From positions 3,224,001 to 3,288,000 of the forward strand of contig NZ_CP094527.1 of assembly GCF_022811725.1 (NCBI RefSeq): a stretch of DNA of 64,000 nucleotides, in the 5' to 3' direction. Source of the DNA: Mucilaginibacter sp. SMC90 (lineage in GTDB: Bacteria; Bacteroidota; Bacteroidia; Sphingobacteriales; Sphingobacteriaceae). The notes under the pieces are model-generated. The model worked only from the letters and a program-made list of their open reading frames with translations. It was not told where the DNA came from and made no database searches. Each line of letters opens with the position of its first letter. The stretch's first letter is position 1. Shown in pieces: positions 60,101 to 64,000 of this stretch. Position numbers and translations under genes: made by a program.

Positions 60101-60525
60101 TAAAGCAAACCGGTGCCAGCCCATTCGGGCAAGTGCTGAACACTGGCTTTGCGCCTGGGTTGGTGAATACCAATTACCCAACACTCATCTTAAATCACTG
60201 GCAAAAACCGGGTGATGTAGCGATGTTTGGCAAGTTTACAAGCAGCTTTACGCCAACGCTTATTAACGCGATAAACGCCAGAAACCGCTACATAGACGCC
60301 TACTACGGCGATGCTTCCTACATCAGGTTACAAAATGCATCATTCAGCTATCAATTTGATGACGAAGTAGCTAAAAAATGTCATTTACGTAATCTGAGGA
60401 TTTATGTTTTGGGCGAAAATCTGGCCACAATTACCGGATACAACTTTTCAGATCCCGAGACGCAAAACTTCCAGAAAATGGCACCGCTGCGCACAATCAC
60501 TTTTGGTATCCAAGCATCACTTTAA
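57184..60525 (+). CDS. SusC/RagA-family TonB-linked outer membrane protein with STN domain
   Basis: A 1113-residue nutrient transporter. A signal peptide (ending ATFAQ, about residue 44) is followed by an STN signalling domain (about 45-125; INLKAKNISYERLFKNIEQQ), a CarboxypepD_reg-like domain (about 128-210; ISGLVTGHDNNPLPGATVKV), a TonB plug (about 215-360; VVIRGQNGLSAASPLYIVDG, DADATSIYGSRGANGV) and a 22-stranded barrel. The STN domain links it to the upstream FecR protein. With the SusD gene 12 bases downstream it forms the uptake pair; the cargo is unknown, but no glycosidases are seen. Confidence 0.95.
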   Translation: MQNFTLSPFLNYKKGLHKFFLVMRLTTLGILFCIMQVSAATFAQRINLKAKNISYERLFKNIEQQSGYTFVYDPDVLRALPNFNIEINDASLAQVMDKALADKPLTYKVIDNTVVVRVKETVPAATRNELILISGLVTGHDNNPLPGATVKVKGSTIIGGWVTDAQGRFNALVNSKDVVLVFSYIGYQTQEVRIEDIKSPFTIHLKEDVGRLDEIQVIAYGQTTKRLNVGDQTTISAKEIEKYPVGNVLTALQGTVPGMVITQSTGQVGSSFNVVIRGQNGLSAASPLYIVDGIPYTGGSFASYKSSYLGSANSAYDALSLINPLDIESINVLKDADATSIYGSRGANGVILITTKKGKTGDTKIDVNIFSGISNATRVPQLLNTQQYLQMRREAKKNDNAAILPTDYDINGTWDTTRYTDWTKEFLKGTSYTTNAQASISGGGNNVSYLVSGNYRRATNVQQLVGGADQTSSLHFNLNSTSNNRKFNLQFTGGYTYNFNNMPSADLTNSANLAPDAPALRNADGSLNFENNTLFNPLAVANSIGRTTLSNLTSSMVASYQLTRDLKALATIGYNKQSLNEFLAIPLAAIQPSNIALGSKGSANYTWNNNSYWSIEPQIEYNHAISKGTLGVLIGASLQKQLTDATQLQANGYSNDLLINNITAASSITPFGLGYNAYNYKYSALYGRLNYNWQNKYILDLSGRYDGSSKFGQDRQYHFFYATGAGWVFSSEKFLKSNLPFLSFGKIRVSYGTSGNDQIGVYQYLENFNTIASTNPYQGVPGITPTNLPNPYLSWETVAKANIGLELQFLKGRISFQGNLFRNRTTNVLSGVPLSSTTGFTSITQNYDAKVQNKGFDATLSTINIQSKSFTWSTTFIISKQRNSLLSFPNASALILRQLSQSVNTIFVNRYAGVDPQTGLYQFYDKDGKIVSTYSSSGSDQIKTINTDPGYFGSISNSVSFKNFTLSFLFRGIKQTGASPFGQVLNTGFAPGLVNTNYPTLILNHWQKPGDVAMFGKFTSSFTPTLINAINARNRYIDAYYGDASYIRLQNASFSYQFDDEVAKKCHLRNLRIYVLGENLATITGYNFSDPETQNFQKMAPLRTITFGIQASL

Positions 60526-60537
60526 AAAAGAGGAATC

Positions 60538-61980
60538 ATGAAACTTAGAAAAATATATTCAGTAGCAGTATATGCAAGCATGCTGGCCTTGGTGGGCGCA
60601 TCCCTGGGCGGATGTAAAAAAGCGATAGAAGTTGGCCCATCGCTAACTTCTGCTAATAGCAGTAATGCGTTCTTAACAAATAACTCTGCACAATCAGTTG
60701 TAGCAGGCATTTACACCAGGATGTCGAACGGCTCATTTTACCAGGGAGCTTCAGATATCAGCTTAAATATGGGCTTAGCGGCCGACGAATTACAGAACAT
60801 TTCAGGCACAAACTCATCATTTGGAATATTTTACCAAAATAGCTATGCTGCAATTACTGCTCCTGCATTTTGGTCGGATTTTTATAAACAAATATTTTAT
60901 TGCAACACCGCTATTAACGGCATCTCTGCATCGTCAGGCATTACCGATGGGGTTAAAAGGCAACTGGTTGGCGAGGTGAAATTTTTGCGTGCGTACATTT
61001 ACTTTTATGCAGTGAACTTATATGGCACGCCGCCGTTAACAACCACCGATGATTACACCGTTAACAATGTTTTGGCCAACAGCACCCCTGATGCCGTTTA
61101 CAAACAAATTTTACAGGATTTAACTGAAGCACAAGCTGCGCTGCCGGATGGTAAATATGTAGATGCCTCGGGCGGTACTGTTACTGACAGGGTAAGGCCA
61201 AACAAACAAGTGGCGAGCGCCACGCTGGCAAGGGTTTATTTGTATCTTAAAGATTGGAAAAATGCCGAAGCCCAGGCTTCTTCTGTCATCGGTAATGCTA
61301 ACTACATATTGGAGCCTAATCTCAACCAGGTTTTTTTAAAAGCCAGCAAGGAAACTTTATGGGCGTTGCAGCCGGTTTCTACATTATACCTGAATACTAT
61401 CGACGCTACCTTCTTAATTGTAAATTCTAATAATATCAACACTACGCCACTGCCGCTTAATAACAACCTTGTAAAGGCATTTGAGCCTGGCGATGCGCGT
61501 TTAACCAATTGGGTTGGCAGTTATACAACAACTACTGCTCCTGTTACCACTTATTATTATGCCAATAAATATAAGGTATCGTCATTCAGCCCAAATATTG
61601 CTGTTACAGAATATCCTATTGTCATGCGCTATGCGGAGCAGTTCTTGATCCGCGCCGAAGCACGCGCACAACAAAATAACCTTTCTGGTGCTGCCGATGA
61701 CATCAATGCAATCCGGGCAAGGGCAGGCCTGCCCAAAACTATTGCTGCTACGCCATCTGATATGCTGACTGCGGTTGCTCATGAGCGTCAGGTTGAGCTG
61801 TTTACTGAATGGGGCCATCGTTGGTTTGATTTAAAACGTACTAATCAGCTTGATGCGGTAATGAGCGTGGTAACCCCACAAAAAGGCGGTACCTGGGCCA
61901 GTTATAAACAGCTGATGCCAATACCATCAACTGATATTCAGGCTAATCCAAATCTGAAACAAACTCCTGGCTATAATTAA
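60538..61980 (+). CDS. SusD/RagB-family nutrient-binding lipoprotein
   Basis: A 480-residue surface lipoprotein. The lipobox ends LGGCKK (about residues 23-26). Helical TPR-like features and the late RagB/SusD signatures are visible: VGEVKFLRAYIYFYAVNLYGTPPL, ATLARVYLYLKDWKNAEAQ, and near the C terminus TEWGHRWFDLKRTNQLD and PNLKQTPGYN. It sits over the SusC barrel and captures substrate. The start is 12 bases after the SusC stop, an obligatory pair. A terminator-like hairpin follows. Confidence 0.95.
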   Translation: MKLRKIYSVAVYASMLALVGASLGGCKKAIEVGPSLTSANSSNAFLTNNSAQSVVAGIYTRMSNGSFYQGASDISLNMGLAADELQNISGTNSSFGIFYQNSYAAITAPAFWSDFYKQIFYCNTAINGISASSGITDGVKRQLVGEVKFLRAYIYFYAVNLYGTPPLTTTDDYTVNNVLANSTPDAVYKQILQDLTEAQAALPDGKYVDASGGTVTDRVRPNKQVASATLARVYLYLKDWKNAEAQASSVIGNANYILEPNLNQVFLKASKETLWALQPVSTLYLNTIDATFLIVNSNNINTTPLPLNNNLVKAFEPGDARLTNWVGSYTTTTAPVTTYYYANKYKVSSFSPNIAVTEYPIVMRYAEQFLIRAEARAQQNNLSGAADDINAIRARAGLPKTIAATPSDMLTAVAHERQVELFTEWGHRWFDLKRTNQLDAVMSVVTPQKGGTWASYKQLMPIPSTDIQANPNLKQTPGYN

Positions 61981-61997
61981 TCCCCTATAATAACCCT

Positions 61998-62028
61998 CAG
62001 CGGGACCACTACTGGTCCTGCTGTTTTT
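61998..62028 (+). terminator. Hairpin with T-tract between SusD and the TlpA gene
   Basis: CAGCGGGACC (61998-62007) and GGTCCTGCTG (62014-62023) pair over ten positions with one G-U wobble, a 6-base loop, then TTTTT. It lies 18 bases past the SusD stop and 40 before the next ATG. Partial termination here would set the SusCD pair at higher levels than the thioredoxin-like genes downstream. Confidence 0.75.
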
Positions 62029-62062
62029 ACCGGTCTCCCATTTTTTAATAACATAACACACT

Positions 62063-63241
62063 ATGAAAACAAAGATCATCGCGCTGTTTGCCGCGGCCTT
62101 GTGTGCTGTCAGCATGGACAGTATGGCACAAAACCAACCATTTGTAATTAATGGTAAGCTACATAATCTATCGCCCTTGCCTTCTAAAATATATTTAACA
62201 GAGCTCCTTCCCGGCACACTGGAAAAACATATCGACAGCACTTTGGTAACAAATGGTACCTACCAGTTTAAAGGCGGGCTGACTGTTGACGAAGCTGTTG
62301 CTGTTACGCTCAGTACGGCTGTTAAAGCTAATCCTGTTAAGGATCTCACACTTTACCTCGATAAAGGCGAACTGAACATTGCTTCGGAGGGAGAACTCAA
62401 GAATTTCAAACTGTCAGGATCTGCTGCTGCGGCTCAAAACCAGGTTATTGAAATAAGCAATGGTCTTGTCAAAGAGAAAGAAGAGCTCAAAAGGATTACT
62501 GCTACTGCCGAATATCAAACTAATGAAAAAATGCAGGCCGACGTATTGAAAAGGGCAAATGCCCTTCCTGCTAAGGGAATATATGATATGTACACCTTTA
62601 TTAAAAACAATCCCAGTAATCGCATAAGCCCATTTACTACTTATGCGCTGGTTTCATCTGGTTTTATAGGCAGTACCTTTCAGGATACATTGGTGAACCA
62701 ACTACCCAATCATGTCAAAACAGACAAATTAGGTCAGGCCATTTCACGCATCCCGGCAATGCGCGACTCGATGTTAAAAGCCGCCTTAGCTAAGCGAAAA
62801 GTTGATGCAGGGAAAATTCCAATTGGCAGCAAGGCTCCAGACTTTACCGAAAACGACCCTCATAATAAGCCAATAAGCCTGTCATCTTTTAAAGGCAAAT
62901 ATGTACTGGTTGATTTTTGGGCCAGCTGGTGTTTACCATGCCGCCAGGAAAATCCCAACGTTTTAAAAGCTTACAATAAATATAAGGACAAAGGCTTTAC
63001 GGTGTTAGGCGTTTCTCTTGATTCGGAATCGGCCAAAGCCAATTGGCTCAAGGCTATTGCAAGCGATGCGTTGCCATGGACTCAAATATCCGATCTTAAA
63101 GGCTGGCAGAACCAGGCAGCACAACTGTACGGCGTAGCTTCCATACCGCAAAATTTCCTGATCGACCCGGATGGCGTTGTGATCGCGACAAACCTGCGCG
63201 GTGAAGATTTGCACACCAAATTAGCATCTATCCTTAAATAA
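62063..63241 (+). CDS. TlpA-like periplasmic thiol-disulfide oxidoreductase with DUF4369 domain
   Basis: A 392-residue secreted protein, signal peptide ending DSMAQ. The N-terminal part (about 25-235) is a DUF4369-like beta domain (VINGKLHNLSPLPSKIYLTE), and the C-terminal thioredoxin fold (about 250-392) has WASWCLPC with the CxxC near 289-292 and SIPQNFLIDPDG for the cis-proline loop. It probably reduces or exchanges disulfides in the periplasm. The gene follows the SusD gene behind a hairpin, and another member starts at 63810, so redox proteins are a set feature of this locus. Confidence 0.92.
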   Translation: MKTKIIALFAAALCAVSMDSMAQNQPFVINGKLHNLSPLPSKIYLTELLPGTLEKHIDSTLVTNGTYQFKGGLTVDEAVAVTLSTAVKANPVKDLTLYLDKGELNIASEGELKNFKLSGSAAAAQNQVIEISNGLVKEKEELKRITATAEYQTNEKMQADVLKRANALPAKGIYDMYTFIKNNPSNRISPFTTYALVSSGFIGSTFQDTLVNQLPNHVKTDKLGQAISRIPAMRDSMLKAALAKRKVDAGKIPIGSKAPDFTENDPHNKPISLSSFKGKYVLVDFWASWCLPCRQENPNVLKAYNKYKDKGFTVLGVSLDSESAKANWLKAIASDALPWTQISDLKGWQNQAAQLYGVASIPQNFLIDPDGVVIATNLRGEDLHTKLASILK

Positions 63242-63249
63242 CAGCCTTA

Positions 63250-63774
63250 ATGAAAATAATCATGAAATATATAAGCTCAACAGTTATAATAATGGCGGCT
63301 TTCGTTTTTTTTATCAATTATAACCTCTATGCCCAAAGCAAACCAGTAAATTTTTCAGGGCAATGGCATTTAAATGAAAGCAAAAGTGATTTTGGGCGTC
63401 TGACTGCCGCCAGTGCAAAAAACGTACAAATACTTACTATCAGTCAAACGGCCGATGAGATTGATATTAAAAGTGGCGATTCAACTGCAGCTACTATAGC
63501 CATGCTTCGTCTTAATGGTAAATCTTCGCAGTTAGTAAGTCACGCGGTGGTGAATGAAATTGCTACCGTATCCAAAAGCGAGTTGACCACTCAGTGGATT
63601 AACGACCATGCCGTAATAGTAACACTCGACCATCCTAAAGGAACTATGCCCCCGGCTATTAAAACTTATACGATTTCGCAGGATCTCCAAACTTTTATTA
63701 TTGACTATAAACTAAAATATGGAGAATCAGAACTGACCGGAAAGCTGATTTACGACAAACAACCGGGTAACTAA
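63250..63774 (+). CDS. Hypothetical secreted beta-rich protein
   Basis: A 174-residue protein with a signal peptide (ending NLYAQS); an ATG at codon 5 is also possible. The mature part is predicted to be mostly beta strands (VNFSGQWHLNESKSDFGRL at the start, then QILTISQTADEIDI, TTQWINDHAVIVTLDH), lipocalin-like in rhythm. It sits nine bases after one TlpA-type gene and 36 before another, so it likely shares their operon. Function unknown. Confidence 0.65.
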   Translation: MKIIMKYISSTVIIMAAFVFFINYNLYAQSKPVNFSGQWHLNESKSDFGRLTAASAKNVQILTISQTADEIDIKSGDSTAATIAMLRLNGKSSQLVSHAVVNEIATVSKSELTTQWINDHAVIVTLDHPKGTMPPAIKTYTISQDLQTFIIDYKLKYGESELTGKLIYDKQPGN

Positions 63775-63809
63775 CTATATACCTGGTTTACACGAATTAA
63801 AAAACGATC

Positions 63810-64000
63810 ATGAAAAAATTACTCTGGGTATTATTTATGGCCGCTCCCTTTATGGCGTTCGCCCAAAAACAAACCAACTTCGAGATAAGGGGCAAACTGG
63901 ATAGTATAGATGTGCCAATGGTTTACATTGTACATGGACAGGGTTATACCCGTATAATAGATAGCGCGAGGGTAAACAATCATGCCTATAATTTGAAAGG
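63810..64000 (+). CDS. TlpA/DUF4369-type secreted protein, truncated by the window edge
   Basis: Only the first ~63 codons are present: a signal peptide (MKKLLWVLFMAAPFMAFAQ) and the start of a DUF4369-like domain (FEIRGKLDSIDVPMVYIVHG, then IDSARVNNHAYNLKG). The resemblance to the N-terminal part of the protein at 62063 (an IxGKL start, then a Tyr-Ile pair and an IDSxxVxN stretch) suggests a second thioredoxin-like paralog in the locus. The thioredoxin half lies beyond the window, so this is a prediction. Confidence 0.7.
   Translation, partial: MKKLLWVLFMAAPFMAFAQKQTNFEIRGKLDSIDVPMVYIVHGQGYTRIIDSARVNNHAYNLK

Noticed and set aside
1..64000. CRISPR arrays, prophage, toxin-antitoxin or restriction systems, insertion sequences
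   Set aside because: I found no repeated spacer pattern, phage or nuclease genes, transposase motifs or terminal repeats with target duplications.

Overview
The window looks like a piece of chromosome from a Bacteroidota bacterium of the Sphingobacteriaceae (Mucilaginibacter- or Pedobacter-like; this is inference). The grounds are a SusC/SusD pair with a FecR-type anti-sigma factor, LytS/LytTR signalling, several large orphan FtsX-type permeases, a GH106-type rhamnosidase, many AT-rich starts (ATG, TTG, GTG) without clear Shine-Dalgarno sites, and moderate GC. I saw no CRISPR array, intact insertion sequence, rRNA or prophage.

1-2.6 kb (+): a compact set of a membrane protein, a receiver-PP2C phosphatase, a STAS protein and a GHKL ATPase, which together resemble a partner-switching module. 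2.6-17.0 kb (-): a single-direction exopolysaccharide cluster that meets this module tail to tail, three bases apart. In transcription order it encodes a response regulator, a pseudo-receiver/sugar-transferase fusion, a half-length TolC-like protein, a Wzc-like chain-length ATPase, an overlooked 45-residue membrane peptide, a Wzy/ligase-like protein, a hexapeptide acetyltransferase, a Wzx flippase, two glycosyltransferases, a stand-alone adenylation-carrier-thioesterase protein with a glycine-like specificity code, and an acyltransferase-3 protein.

17.5-24 kb: two VOC proteins, a small conserved-looking protein, a catalytically dead Nudix regulator divergent from a carboxylesterase with a perfect inverted repeat between them, HscB, tRNA-Leu(CAA) and a luciferase-like oxidoreductase. 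24.4-29.4 kb: a GH106 rhamnosidase, then a CarH-like B12 photoreceptor regulator translationally coupled to phytoene synthase, with an operator-like repeat against the regulator's start. 29.5-40.7 kb: an FtsX-type permease, a YfhO protein, an SDR-TetR-MFS unit with two matching pseudo-palindromes upstream, a Crp-like regulator, and an amidase with a previously uncalled small ORF upstream.

41.0-54.3 kb: a 1207-residue protein that fuses a membrane AraC-type regulator to a complete FtsX/MacB permease, followed by a lipoprotein, a LytS/LytTR pair, a Gly-rich secreted protein with its outer-membrane barrel partner, and an MscS channel. 54.4-64.0 kb: a secreted metallo-beta-lactamase-fold protein, then a FecR-SusC-SusD-TlpA uptake locus that runs off the right edge, with a hairpin terminator or attenuator after SusD.

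The strongest candidates for new biology are the AraC-FtsX fusion, the amino-acid-activating enzyme inside the polysaccharide cluster, the Asp-to-Glu pseudo-receiver on the initiating sugar transferase, and the small ORFs at 12540-12677 and 40558-40737. All family calls come from reading the sequences by eye; no database search was run.
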